From Rhodopseudomonas palustris (GTDB taxonomy: Bacteria; Pseudomonadota; Alphaproteobacteria; Rhizobiales; Xanthobacteraceae), in assembly GCF_003226555.1 (NCBI RefSeq), contig NZ_QKQS01000023.1:873263-937262 (forward strand): DNA of 64,000 nucleotides, read 5' to 3'. A program made the position numbers and the translations under genes. The notes beneath the pieces were generated by a model. It worked only from the letters and a program-made list of their open reading frames with translations. It was not told the origin of the DNA and did no database searches. Below are positions 29,782-37,291 of the stretch, in pieces (the first letter of the stretch is position 1; each line of letters opens with the position of its first letter).

Positions 29782-30657
29782 ATGATCAATCGGCGTGAAT
29801 TGATAAAGGCGGCAACGGGGCTTGCCGGATTTGGCCTGTTCGGCAGTTCTGCCGCATTGGCAGCCGACGCATTGGCTGATCGATGCGCGCGGCTCGAAGC
29901 CGACAGCGGTGGCCGGCTCGGCGTCGGTGTGCTCGACACCGCGAGCGGCCGCATCGTCGGTCATCGGCTCGACGAACGATTTCCGATGTGCAGCACCTTC
30001 AAGGTGCTGGCCGCCGGTCTGGTTCTGTCCCGCGTCGACCGCAAGCAGGAGAGCCTCGATCGCCGGGTCAGCTATACTAAGTCGGACCTCGTCACCTATT
30101 CGCCGGCGACCGAGAAACACATCGAGGGCGGCATGACGATCGCCGAGCTGTGCGCGGCGGCGATTACGCTGAGCGACAATACTGCCGCCAATCTGTTGCT
30201 CGGCAGCTTCGGCGGACCGGCCGGCCTCACCGCGTTCGCCCGCTCGCTCGGCGACGAGACGACGCGGCTCGACCGGATCGAGACTGAACTCAATGAGGCA
30301 TTGCCGGGCGATCCCCGCGACACCACCTCGCCGCGGGCGATGGCGCAGGATCTGCGCGCGCTGACGCTGGGCGACACGCTGTCGCCCACTTCACGCGCGC
30401 AACTGATCGCCTGGCTCAAGGCCAACACCACGGGCGGCACGCGCTTGCGCGCCGGCGTGCCGGCGGGCTGGACCGTGGGCGACAAGACCGGAACCGGCGA
30501 TCGCGGCACCGCCAACGATGTCGCGGTGCTGTGGCCGCCACAGCGCGCGCCACTGATTGTCACCGTGTATCTCACCGGTGCCACGGCGGCGCGCGATCAG
30601 CAGAGCGCGATCATTGCCGCGGTGGGCGCTGCGGTCGCGACCAAGTGGGGCGGTTGA
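29782..30657 (+). CDS. Class A beta-lactamase
   Basis: Serine hydrolase of beta-lactam antibiotics. All class A motifs are present: the active-site C-STFK (Ser71, Lys74), the SDN loop (131-133), ETELN (Glu167 and Asn171, equal to Glu166/Asn170) and KTG (235-237) in VGDKTGTGDRG. A Cys precedes the catalytic Ser as in carbapenemases, but the partner Cys after KTG is absent. The N terminus MINRRELIKAATG, with paired Arg, suggests Tat export; a Tat-type signal is known in some class A enzymes. No AmpR-type regulator is adjacent, so it is probably an intrinsic chromosomal gene. Confidence 0.95.
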   Translation: MINRRELIKAATGLAGFGLFGSSAALAADALADRCARLEADSGGRLGVGVLDTASGRIVGHRLDERFPMCSTFKVLAAGLVLSRVDRKQESLDRRVSYTKSDLVTYSPATEKHIEGGMTIAELCAAAITLSDNTAANLLLGSFGGPAGLTAFARSLGDETTRLDRIETELNEALPGDPRDTTSPRAMAQDLRALTLGDTLSPTSRAQLIAWLKANTTGGTRLRAGVPAGWTVGDKTGTGDRGTANDVAVLWPPQRAPLIVTVYLTGATAARDQQSAIIAAVGAAVATKWGG

Positions 30658-30675
30658 ACCTCCCCTAGCCGCGGC

Positions 30676-31833
30676 CTACGCCGCTTTCTTCGCCGTCTTC
30701 CTTTTGGCGGCCTTCTTCGTCGCCTCCTTGGTCTTGGCCGTCTTCTTCGCGGTTGCCTTCCTCGCCGATATCTTCCCCGTCGTTGCCCTTGCGGCTCTCT
30801 TGCTCGCGCCCGGCGCCGCGTCGGCGTCCTCGCGCATCAGGTTCCTCAGATAGGCGTCGGTCTTGTCGACTTCGAATTCGGTCCACATGATCAGGTGGTC
30901 GGACATCTGATAAGTCCGCCAGCTGTCGAACTTGGCGGTCGTCGGCATCACCTTCTTGTACGTTCGTGCGTCGTTGAAGATGTATCGATAGAAATTGAAG
31001 ACGCCGGCGGCCTCGCATTTCAGGCCGCTGCCCTGCCGATAGAACGCGATCTGGTCGTAGAACTTGTCCTCGGCGACGTTGCTGCCCTTCTGCCGCAGCA
31101 ATTCCTCTGGAATCGTGAACCTGTTCTTGGTCAGCGCCTGGAAGGTGGCGTCCTCGCGGCCGAAAATGTTGAAGTCGCCGAGCAGCACCAGGTTTTCCGG
31201 CGAGTAGTCGACCGGATGGTCGAGGTCGATGTAGCTCTTGGCCTTGGTCGCCAGCAGTTTGGCGGTCTCCTCGATATCCCGGAGACGATCGGGATCGTCC
31301 TTCTTGCCGGTGCCGTAGTAAATATGGACCGTGCAGAGATTGAACTTCGCCCAGCCGGACTGGAAGCCGCAGATGAACGGCGTCCGCGCGACCTGCGCGA
31401 CCAGCTCGGTGGCCGATTTGCTCGGCAGCACCAGTTCACCGGCGAGCCCGGTGAAGCTCACGCGCGAGCGGTTGAACAGAAAAGCGAGCCGTTCCCCGTT
31501 GCCGCGGGAGCCGAAGGTGACGTCGGTGTAAACGTAGTCCCAGTCGCGGCCGAGAATCCGGACGACCTGCTTGAGCGCGACCAGATCCTGCCGCACCTCC
31601 TGCACCGCGACCAGGTCGAACCGATTGATGCATTCGGCGATGCAGTACAACGCGTCGAGGGTGCGGCCGCCATATTTGGAGCCGCCGAACTCGCGGATGT
31701 TCCAGGTGGAGAGCAGGAAGTTGCCCGGCTGCTTCGGCGGCAGCTTGCGCAGGCCGGCGCGCAGCGCGATCAAGGCGGTGATGATGCGGGCTCGATCGGG
31801 CCCCTTCAATCGGCGTAATCCGGTGTAGTCCAT
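30676..31833 (-). CDS. Endonuclease/exonuclease/phosphatase family protein with Lys/Ala-rich tail
   Basis: A 385-residue protein of the EEP (DNase I-like) superfamily. Visible motifs are LSTWNIREFGG, DLVAVQEVR (metal-binding Glu), LVLLGDFNIFG (Asp/Asn pair) and MSDHLIMW (catalytic Asp-His). No signal peptide is seen. The last about 45 residues are low-complexity and strongly basic (repeats like KATAKKTAKT, KKAAKRKTAKKAA), resembling histone H1-like nucleoid proteins. A cytoplasmic DNA- or RNA-acting phosphodiesterase is the likely role; the substrate is unknown. It is convergent with the beta-lactamase gene, 18 bp apart. Confidence 0.85.
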   Translation of the reverse strand: MDYTGLRRLKGPDRARIITALIALRAGLRKLPPKQPGNFLLSTWNIREFGGSKYGGRTLDALYCIAECINRFDLVAVQEVRQDLVALKQVVRILGRDWDYVYTDVTFGSRGNGERLAFLFNRSRVSFTGLAGELVLPSKSATELVAQVARTPFICGFQSGWAKFNLCTVHIYYGTGKKDDPDRLRDIEETAKLLATKAKSYIDLDHPVDYSPENLVLLGDFNIFGREDATFQALTKNRFTIPEELLRQKGSNVAEDKFYDQIAFYRQGSGLKCEAAGVFNFYRYIFNDARTYKKVMPTTAKFDSWRTYQMSDHLIMWTEFEVDKTDAYLRNLMREDADAAPGASKRAARATTGKISARKATAKKTAKTKEATKKAAKRKTAKKAA

Positions 31834-31943
31834 CTAATCCTCCCTTGGTGCTGAAAGGAGGAAGTGTAGCTGCGCACAACCAAGAGACGCAACGCCCCGG
31901 CGCGCGAGGTCGGCGCACTCGCAGACGGCCGCGCCCAGGATAG

Positions 31944-32747
31944 TCAGGATAGGAAGTACATCGCGCCGCGATAGCAGACGTACAGGCCGACCGCGATCAC
32001 CACGACGGAGAACACGCTGCGCAGCACCTTGTCGTGGCCGCCGATCAGCTTGCCGGTGCCGATTCCGATCAGGCCGCCGAGCAGGCCTCCGCCGATGAAG
32101 GTGCCGGCGAGCCGCCAGTCGATCAGTCCGGACAGCGCGTAGCTGGTCGCAGTCGAGGCGCCGAACGCCACCACGGCGACGAGCGAAGTGCCGATCGCCG
32201 AGATCAGCGGCATGCCGGTGGCGAGGATCAGGCCGGGTACGATCAGGAAGCCGCCGCCGATGCCGAAGAAGCCGGCGAGCAGGCCGACGCCGAATCCGGT
32301 GCCGATCAGCCGCGGCAGCATCGCCTTGGCGGTGGCCAGCGTCAGCCTCACCATCGGGTCGCCGCCGCCGCTGCGCTTGCGCGACATCAGCGTGCCGATC
32401 ACGATCATCAGCAGCCCGAACAGGATCAGCAGCTTCTGGCCGTCGATCTGCTTGGCGATGGTGGCGCCGGCGAATGCGCCGCCGATTCCCGCCGCCGAGA
32501 ACACGATCGCGCAGGCCCAGCGCACATTGCCGGCGGCCCAATGCGACAGCATGTTGGCAAGTGCGCTGATCGCCACCGCGATCGACGACGTGCCGATCGC
32601 CATGTGCGGCGAGCGCACCCCGACGACATAGACCAGCAGCGGCACCGCCAGCACCGAGCCGCCGCCGCCGATCAGCGCCAGGATGAAGCCGACCAAACCG
32701 CCGCAAGCGACGGTGACGAGATCGCCGGAGGCTATCAGTCCTGTCAC
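31944..32747 (-). CDS. TSUP-family (TauE/SafE) transporter
   Basis: A polytopic membrane protein of about 267 residues with some eight hydrophobic segments and the two family repeats (GLVGFILALIGGGGSVLAVPLLVYVVG and GLLAGFFGIGGGFLIVPGLIL regions). The family exports sulfite, sulfonates or other organosulfur anions. It is divergent from a persulfide-dioxygenase-like gene, which points to a sulfide detoxification unit in which sulfite is exported. The start is uncertain: GTG at 32747 begins directly before the first membrane segment, while a longer frame from GTG at 32846 adds 33 Cys/His-bearing residues. Confidence 0.85.
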   Translation of the reverse strand: MTGLIASGDLVTVACGGLVGFILALIGGGGSVLAVPLLVYVVGVRSPHMAIGTSSIAVAISALANMLSHWAAGNVRWACAIVFSAAGIGGAFAGATIAKQIDGQKLLILFGLLMIVIGTLMSRKRSGGGDPMVRLTLATAKAMLPRLIGTGFGVGLLAGFFGIGGGFLIVPGLILATGMPLISAIGTSLVAVVAFGASTATSYALSGLIDWRLAGTFIGGGLLGGLIGIGTGKLIGGHDKVLRSVFSVVVIAVGLYVCYRGAMYFLS

Positions 32748-32807
32748 CGCGGTCGTTCCCGCAGTGCGAAGACAGTGGTTGCATTGCGGAGCATGGAATT
32801 CTCCAGA

Positions 32808-32850
32808 TTGACACTTGCAGAATGCGAATATGCTAATAAATCTCACATGC
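32808..32850. promoter_or_regulatory. AT-rich control region between TSUP transporter and MBL hydrolase
   Basis: A short AT-rich patch in otherwise GC-rich DNA. It holds TTGACA at 32808-32813 and TAATAA at 32834-32839, with GAATATGCTAATAAATCTC between and around. Divergent sulfide-responsive genes of this type are often controlled by ArsR-family repressors (BigR/SqrR) at AT-rich imperfect palindromes. No such repressor gene is visible in the window, and the match to a known operator is only general. Confidence 0.4.
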
Positions 32851-32888
32851 GCGCAACATTCATTCTACCCGAGAGCAGGACTGTGATC

Positions 32889-33785
32889 ATGTCCAGTGCA
32901 CCCCAGGCGGCCATCCGGGCATTCTTCGACGAGCCGACCAACACCGTCAGCTATCTGGTCTCCGATCCTGCGAGTGGTCGCGCCGCGGTGATTGATCCGG
33001 TGCTCGATTTCGACCACCGCGACGGCTCGGTCGACATCCGCTCGGTCGACACCATCCTGGCGGCGGCACACGACGCCAAGCTCACGATCGAGTGGGTGCT
33101 GGAGACCCATGCGCATGCCGACCATCTGTCCGGCGCGCCGTATATCAAGGCCAAGACCGGCGCCAAGATCGGCATCGGCGAGCACATCAAGGACGTGCAG
33201 AAGATCTTCCGCCCGCTGTTCAACGCCGACGATCTCGCCACCGACGGCAGCGACTTCGATCATCTGTTCAAGGACGGCGAGCGGTTCACCATCGGCGGCC
33301 TCGAGGTCGAGGTGATGCACACGCCCGGGCATACGCCGGCCGACATCGCCTACAAGATCGGCGACGCGGTGTTTGTCGGCGATACGCTGTTCATGCCGGA
33401 CTATGGCACCGCCCGCGCCGACTTCCCGGGCGGCGACGCGCATCAGCTCTATCGCTCGATCCAGAAACTGCTGGCGCTGCCGCCGCAGACCCGCCTGTTC
33501 ATGTGCCACGACTACAAGGCGCCGGGCCGCGACAGCTATGCCTGGGAGACCACCGTCCAGGCGCAGCGCGACGGCAACGTGCATTTGCGTGGCGGGGTGA
33601 GCGAAGACCAGTTCGTCGAGATGCGGACCAAGCGCGACGCGACCCTGAAGGCGCCGACGCTGCTGCTGCCGTCGATCCAGGTCAACATCCGGGCCGGCCG
33701 CTTTCCCAAGGCGCAGCACAACGGCGTGCACTACCTGCTGCTCCCGGTCCGGCCGCGTGCCGGCGCAGAAGCCGTGGTGAATTGA
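32889..33785 (+). CDS. Metallo-beta-lactamase-fold hydrolase, persulfide dioxygenase-like
   Basis: A 298-residue MBL-fold enzyme. Metal ligands are visible in LETHAHADHLSG (about residues 70-81), the HTPGHTPADIAY block, VGDTLFMPDYG and FMCHDYKAPGR. The order resembles ETHE1/Blh-type persulfide dioxygenases, which oxidise glutathione persulfide to sulfite. It lacks a C-terminal rhodanese domain. The start ATG at 32889 has AGCAGGA upstream. Together with the divergent TSUP exporter it likely forms a small sulfide/persulfide handling unit; the function is inferred. Confidence 0.85.
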   Translation: MSSAPQAAIRAFFDEPTNTVSYLVSDPASGRAAVIDPVLDFDHRDGSVDIRSVDTILAAAHDAKLTIEWVLETHAHADHLSGAPYIKAKTGAKIGIGEHIKDVQKIFRPLFNADDLATDGSDFDHLFKDGERFTIGGLEVEVMHTPGHTPADIAYKIGDAVFVGDTLFMPDYGTARADFPGGDAHQLYRSIQKLLALPPQTRLFMCHDYKAPGRDSYAWETTVQAQRDGNVHLRGGVSEDQFVEMRTKRDATLKAPTLLLPSIQVNIRAGRFPKAQHNGVHYLLLPVRPRAGAEAVVN

Positions 33786-33914
33786 GGCTCGGCCGGTCGT
33801 CCTTCAGGCGCGCTGCGACAATCCGGCCGGGCCGCGCCCCCAATCCTTAACGTTGCATTAACCCGAAGCGGTGTGGAGTGACGCGGCCGAATTCTCGAAG
33901 CCATGGAGAGCACG

Positions 33915-34277
33915 ATGGGCGACATCCTCAGTGCGATCGCCACCGGCTACAGCCAGGCGGGACTGCTTAATCCGTCGCGCACGCCGTACAAGAATGTCGA
34001 TCCGGAGAGCTATCAGGGCACCTGGAGCGGCACCTATTCGAACACCAAGAAGTTCGCCATCACGGTGTCGAACGTCCAGGGCTTTCGCGCCCAGGTGAAG
34101 TATCAGAGCGAAGGCACGATCAAGTACCAGAGCGTGCTGATCAAGGACAATTCGTTCCGGGTCGGCGACACCAAGTTCACGCTCGGCAACAATGGCAGCG
34201 CCTCGATCCGCACCGCGGTCACCGATCCGGTCACGAACCAGGTCAATCTGCTTCAGGGCACCGCCAAGCGCGACTGA
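33915..34277 (+). CDS. Small protein of unknown function
   Basis: A 120-residue protein with no recognised domain. The N-terminal about 20 residues (MGDILSAIATGYSQAGLLNP) precede a region rich in beta-forming residues (YQGTWSGTYSNTKKFAITV, AQVKYQSEGTIKYQSVLI), which suggests a small beta-barrel or lipocalin-like fold. There is no signal peptide. The ATG at 33915 is preferred because GGAGAG sits 5 bases upstream; another ATG at 33903 would add four residues. A terminator follows. Confidence 0.7.
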   Translation: MGDILSAIATGYSQAGLLNPSRTPYKNVDPESYQGTWSGTYSNTKKFAITVSNVQGFRAQVKYQSEGTIKYQSVLIKDNSFRVGDTKFTLGNNGSASIRTAVTDPVTNQVNLLQGTAKRD

Positions 34278-34339
34278 GGCGGGCGGTCGCCGCGATCCGG
34301 CATCGCCACGATCGAACGCAACGCCCGGCCAAACAAAAA

Positions 34340-34370
34340 CCCCGCCGAAGCCGGCGGGGTTTGGTGTTTT
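34340..34370 (+). terminator. Intrinsic terminator between the small unknown gene and rpoH
   Basis: An 8-bp GC stem (CCCCGCCG / CGGCGGGG) with an AAGC loop, preceded by AAAAA and followed by TTTGGTGTTTT. The A-tract upstream and T-tract downstream would let it work in both directions, ending the plus-strand gene and rpoH. Confidence 0.88.
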
Positions 34371-34402
34371 CAGCTCGCGTGCTGGTCAGGTTTGCGGCGC
34401 GA

Positions 34403-35302
34403 TCAGTGCGCGGCTTCCAATGCCGCCTGTTCCTGCTGGGCGATGGTGCCCTTGACGGCGCTCTGCACCTTCTCGAACGCCCGCACCTCGATCTGCCGCA
34501 CGCGCTCGCGCGAGACGCCGAATTCGGCCGCGAGGTCTTCCAGCGTCATCGGTTCGTCGGCGAGGCGGCGGGCCTCGAAGATCCGCCGCTCGCGGGCGTT
34601 GAGCACCTGGATCGCGCCGTTGAGCGCGGCCCGGCGCTGGTCGAGCTCTTCGTGCTCGGCCATTACTGCTTCCTGGCTCGGCGACTGATCGACCAGCCAG
34701 TCCTGCCATTCGCCGGGCTCGCCGTCGTCGCGGATCGGCGCGTTGAGCGAGGCGTCGCCGCCGAGGCGGCGGTTCATGTCGACCACGTCCTGCTCGGTGA
34801 CGCCGAGGCGGTTTGCGATCACCTTGACCTGGTCGGGATGCAGATCGCCCTCGTCGAGCGCCGAAATCTTGCTCTTCGCCTTGCGCAGGTTGAAGAACAG
34901 CTTCTTCTGGTTCGCGGTGGTCCCCATCTTCACGAGCGACCACGAACGCAGAATGTACTCTTGAATCGACGCCTTGATCCACCACATCGCGTAGGTGGCG
35001 AGGCGGAAGCCCTTCTCGGGCTCGAACCGCTTCACCGCCTGCATCAGGCCGACGTTGCCTTCCGAGACGACTTCGGAGATCGGCAGGCCATAGCCGCGGT
35101 AGCCCATCGCGATCTTGGCGACGAGGCGAAGGTGGCTGGTGACGAGTTGATGCGCCGCGTCGCGATCACCGTGTTCGCGCCAGCGCTTGGCCAGCATGTA
35201 TTCTTGCTGGGGCTCGAGCATCGGAAACTTGCGGATTTCCGCAAGGTAACGAGCAAGGCCGGATTCTCCGTTGAGAACCGGCAGCGTAGCAGCACGGGCC
35301 AT
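34403..35302 (-). CDS. rpoH: RNA polymerase heat-shock sigma factor RpoH (sigma-32)
   Basis: Directs RNA polymerase to heat-shock promoters such as those of dnaK-dnaJ. The 299 residues show region 2 (GLMQAVKRFEPEKGFRLATY and AMWWIKASIQEYILRSWSLV), the RpoH box QKKLFFNLRKAK between regions 2 and 3, and a region 4 helix-turn-helix (MTLEDLAAEFGVSRERVRQ). Length matches RpoH. rluD lies upstream on the same strand, a conserved neighbour pair in alphaproteobacteria. Several species have two rpoH genes; only this one is in the window. Confidence 0.95.
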   Translation of the reverse strand: MARAATLPVLNGESGLARYLAEIRKFPMLEPQQEYMLAKRWREHGDRDAAHQLVTSHLRLVAKIAMGYRGYGLPISEVVSEGNVGLMQAVKRFEPEKGFRLATYAMWWIKASIQEYILRSWSLVKMGTTANQKKLFFNLRKAKSKISALDEGDLHPDQVKVIANRLGVTEQDVVDMNRRLGGDASLNAPIRDDGEPGEWQDWLVDQSPSQEAVMAEHEELDQRRAALNGAIQVLNARERRIFEARRLADEPMTLEDLAAEFGVSRERVRQIEVRAFEKVQSAVKGTIAQQEQAALEAAH

Positions 35303-35468
35303 TGAGCGCCCTCCAATTGGGTTTCAGGCCCCCGATAGCGGGCGGCCAGGCAGACAGACCGCTGTGTCAAAGCCGACCGGCCTGCGATGTTCCGCGTTGG
35401 CTCATCCCAACGCACCTGCAATATACAATAGGTTAGTCGCGCAAGTTTAGTTACGGTCTTGTCACGTC

Positions 35469-35487
35469 GTTGTTACGCCGCAACAAC
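35469..35487. promoter_or_regulatory. Inverted repeat between rluD and rpoH
   Basis: A perfect 6-bp inverted repeat (GTTGTT-7 nt-AACAAC) in the 221-bp AT-richer gap upstream of rpoH. It could be a regulator site for rpoH or a weak hairpin after rluD. A TATATT hexamer lies closer to rpoH on the minus strand. Confidence 0.35.
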
Positions 35488-35523
35488 GCTGTGAAATGAT
35501 TTACGTTTTCTGACTTCGCTGCG

Positions 35524-36528
35524 TCATTCCGTCGCCGCCAAAGCGGCCTGCAGGCGGGCCAGATCGGCCGGCAGCGGTGATTCCCAGCTCATCACCTCGC
35601 CCGACGACGGGTGCTCCAGCGTCAGCAGATAAGCATGCAGCGCCTGCCGGCCGAGCTCGGACAGCGCGGCGCGGGCGGCCGGGACGAGCTGATTCGCCTT
35701 GGTCTTGAAGTGCGGCCCATAGACGTCGTCGCCCAGCAGCGGATGGCCGGAATGCGCCAAGTGGACCCTGATCTGATGCGTCCGCCCGGTCTCGAGCTGG
35801 CAGGCGATCAGCGACGCCACTGGCTTGCCGTCCTTGCCGGCAAAGCTCTCCAACACCTCCCAATGGGTGATCGCCTCGCGGCCGCCCTGGCGGACCGCCA
35901 TCTTTTCCCGCGCGTGCGGGTGGCGGTCGATCGGCGCGTCGATGGTGCCGTATGTCCGGCCCGGCACCCCCCAGACGAAGGCGAAATAGCCGCGGCGCAG
36001 TTCCCCGGTGCGGCCATGGTCGGCAAATTGCGCGCTCAAGGACTGATGCGCCTTGTCGTTCTTGGCCGCCACCATCAGGCCGGTGGTATCTTTATCCAGG
36101 CGATGCACGATACCCGGCCGCCGCACCCCGCCGATTCCGGACAGCGATGCGCCGCAATGCGCGATCAGGGCGTTGACCAGGGTTCCGGTCTCGTGCCCGG
36201 CCGCCGGGTGGACCACCAGCCCGCGCGGCTTGTCGAGCACGATGATGTCGGCGTCCTCGTAGACGATGTCGAGCGCGATGGCTTCGCCGGCCGGTTCCGC
36301 CGGCACCGGCGGCGGCACGTCGATTGTGATCGTCTCGCCCGGGGAGGCGTGATAAGCGGGGTCGCGGACCGGGTTGCCGGCGATCGCCACCCGGCCGTCG
36401 AGGATCAACGCCTTCAGCCGCGACCGCGACAGCTCGGGGCAGCGCGCCGCCAGCACGCGGTCGAGCCGCGCCGAGCCCTCGTCGCCGGCCACCACCACAG
36501 TCACGGGATTTTCCGGCGTTTCGGCCAC
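35524..36528 (-). CDS. rluD: 23S rRNA pseudouridine synthase, RluD family
   Basis: Isomerises uridines in 23S rRNA. The 334 residues have an N-terminal S4-like RNA-binding domain (SARLDRVLAARCPELSRSRLKALI) and the catalytic RluA-family domain. The active-site Asp is in IVHRLDKDTTGLMVAAK, and other blocks are LVVHPAAGHETGTLVNAL and GRTHQIRVHLAHSGHPLLGD. Start is a GTG at 36528 with GGAAGG upstream; it is divergent from the small membrane protein gene at 36571. The exact site modified (RluD-type positions) is inferred from length and domain order. Confidence 0.93.
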   Translation of the reverse strand: MAETPENPVTVVVAGDEGSARLDRVLAARCPELSRSRLKALILDGRVAIAGNPVRDPAYHASPGETITIDVPPPVPAEPAGEAIALDIVYEDADIIVLDKPRGLVVHPAAGHETGTLVNALIAHCGASLSGIGGVRRPGIVHRLDKDTTGLMVAAKNDKAHQSLSAQFADHGRTGELRRGYFAFVWGVPGRTYGTIDAPIDRHPHAREKMAVRQGGREAITHWEVLESFAGKDGKPVASLIACQLETGRTHQIRVHLAHSGHPLLGDDVYGPHFKTKANQLVPAARAALSELGRQALHAYLLTLEHPSSGEVMSWESPLPADLARLQAALAATE

Positions 36529-36570
36529 GATCGTACCTTCCAAAACACCCGCCTTGAGACAGAGATTCGC

Positions 36571-36906
36571 ATGACCGACACCGCCACGCCCGACCCCACT
36601 CCAGAGCAGGCCGCGCTGTTTGCGCGGGTGCGGCGGATGATGCTGATCGCGGGTCTGACCACCACGGTGGCGGTCGCCGCGGTGTTGATCGCCATCGGCT
36701 ATAAGCTTTTCCGCGCCGAGGGAAGCGCGCCGGCCGCCACCGAGCACACGCTGCGGCTGCCGAAGGGGGCTCGCGTGGTCTCCACCGCCTCCGCCGGCGA
36801 CTATGTGGTCGTCACCCTGGACATCGGCGGCGCCACTGAACTGCGCACTTTCGAGGCCAAAACCCTCAAACCCACCGGCCGCTTGACCTTCGCCAGCGAG
36901 CCGTAG
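36571..36906 (+). CDS. Small single-pass membrane protein of unknown function
   Basis: A 111-residue protein with a short acidic N-terminal part, one membrane helix (about residues 23-45, MMLIAGLTTTVAVAAVLIAIGY) and a soluble beta-rich C-terminal part (GARVVSTASAGDYVVVTLDI). I recall similar proteins in Bradyrhizobium relatives (possibly DUF6476), but this is memory only. It is divergent from rluD with 42 bp between starts, so both promoters are in that short gap or overlap the coding regions. Confidence 0.75.
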   Translation: MTDTATPDPTPEQAALFARVRRMMLIAGLTTTVAVAAVLIAIGYKLFRAEGSAPAATEHTLRLPKGARVVSTASAGDYVVVTLDIGGATELRTFEAKTLKPTGRLTFASEP

Positions 36907-36973
36907 GCGGCGGATGGGGCGGTACGCCGTTCGGGCACCGTTCGATTGTTGAGCCGACCGCTGCCCCATCAAA

Positions 36974-37063
36974 GCCGTCATGGCCGGGCTTGACCCGGCC
37001 ATCCACGCCACAGGCACGGACATTTCTTGCCGATGGATGCCCGGGCCGAGCCCGGGCAGGACG
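36974..37063. repeat. Palindromic intergenic repeat upstream of tRNA-Glu
   Basis: Two inverted repeats in tandem: TGGCCGGG-CTTGA-CCCGGCCA near 36980-37001 and GCCCGGGC-CGA-GCCCGGGC near 37039-37057. The unit starts GTCATGGCCGGG and is of the same family as the dnaK-dnaJ repeat at 877-948. Confidence 0.8.
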
Positions 37064-37130
37064 GATTTCGGAAAAGGCCGCCCCCGATCTTGCGGCGGCG
37101 CGGTTTCGCGGCTATTGGTGCGGCCCTCAC

Positions 37131-37205
37131 GCTCCCTTCGTCTAGCGGTTAGGACGCGGCCCTCTCAAGGCTGAAACAGGGGTTCGATTCCCCTAGGGAG
37201 CGCCA
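37131..37205 (+). tRNA. tRNA-Glu (anticodon CTC)
   Basis: A complete cloverleaf: 7-bp acceptor stem GCTCCCT / AGGGAGC, anticodon loop CTCTCAA giving CTC (Glu), T-arm with GGTTCGATTCC, discriminator G and encoded CCA. Its last 17 bases are repeated exactly at 42374-42390, and an integrase gene starts 82 bp downstream, so it is the attachment site of an integrated element. Confidence 0.97.
37189..37205. repeat. attL: left attachment repeat inside tRNA-Glu
   Basis: The 17-bp core TCCCCTAGGGAGCGCCA covers the 3' end of the tRNA T-arm and acceptor stem including CCA. An identical copy is at 42374-42390. The tRNA stays intact after insertion, as expected when the element carries the replacement 3' end. 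Confidence 0.93.
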
Positions 37206-37269
37206 ACGCCATTCATGGCGTTGATCTGTCAGTCTTTTCTGCATAATCCATAGCTTACGTCGGCCCGCT

Positions 37270-37291
37270 GCTACATGCGCTTGCTACATGC
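37270..37291. repeat. Pair of 9-bp direct repeats next to the att site
   Basis: GCTACATGC occurs at 37270-37278 and again at 37283-37291, 13 bp apart. It lies between the tRNA and the integrase coding region and overlaps its first codon. Such repeats next to att cores are often arm-type sites for the integrase or an excision factor. Confidence 0.45.

Noticed and set aside
29491-30120. Extension of the 2H-like protein to about 500 residues through the beta-lactamase region
   Set aside because: It would remove the clear signal peptide from the N terminus and runs antisense to the beta-lactamase.
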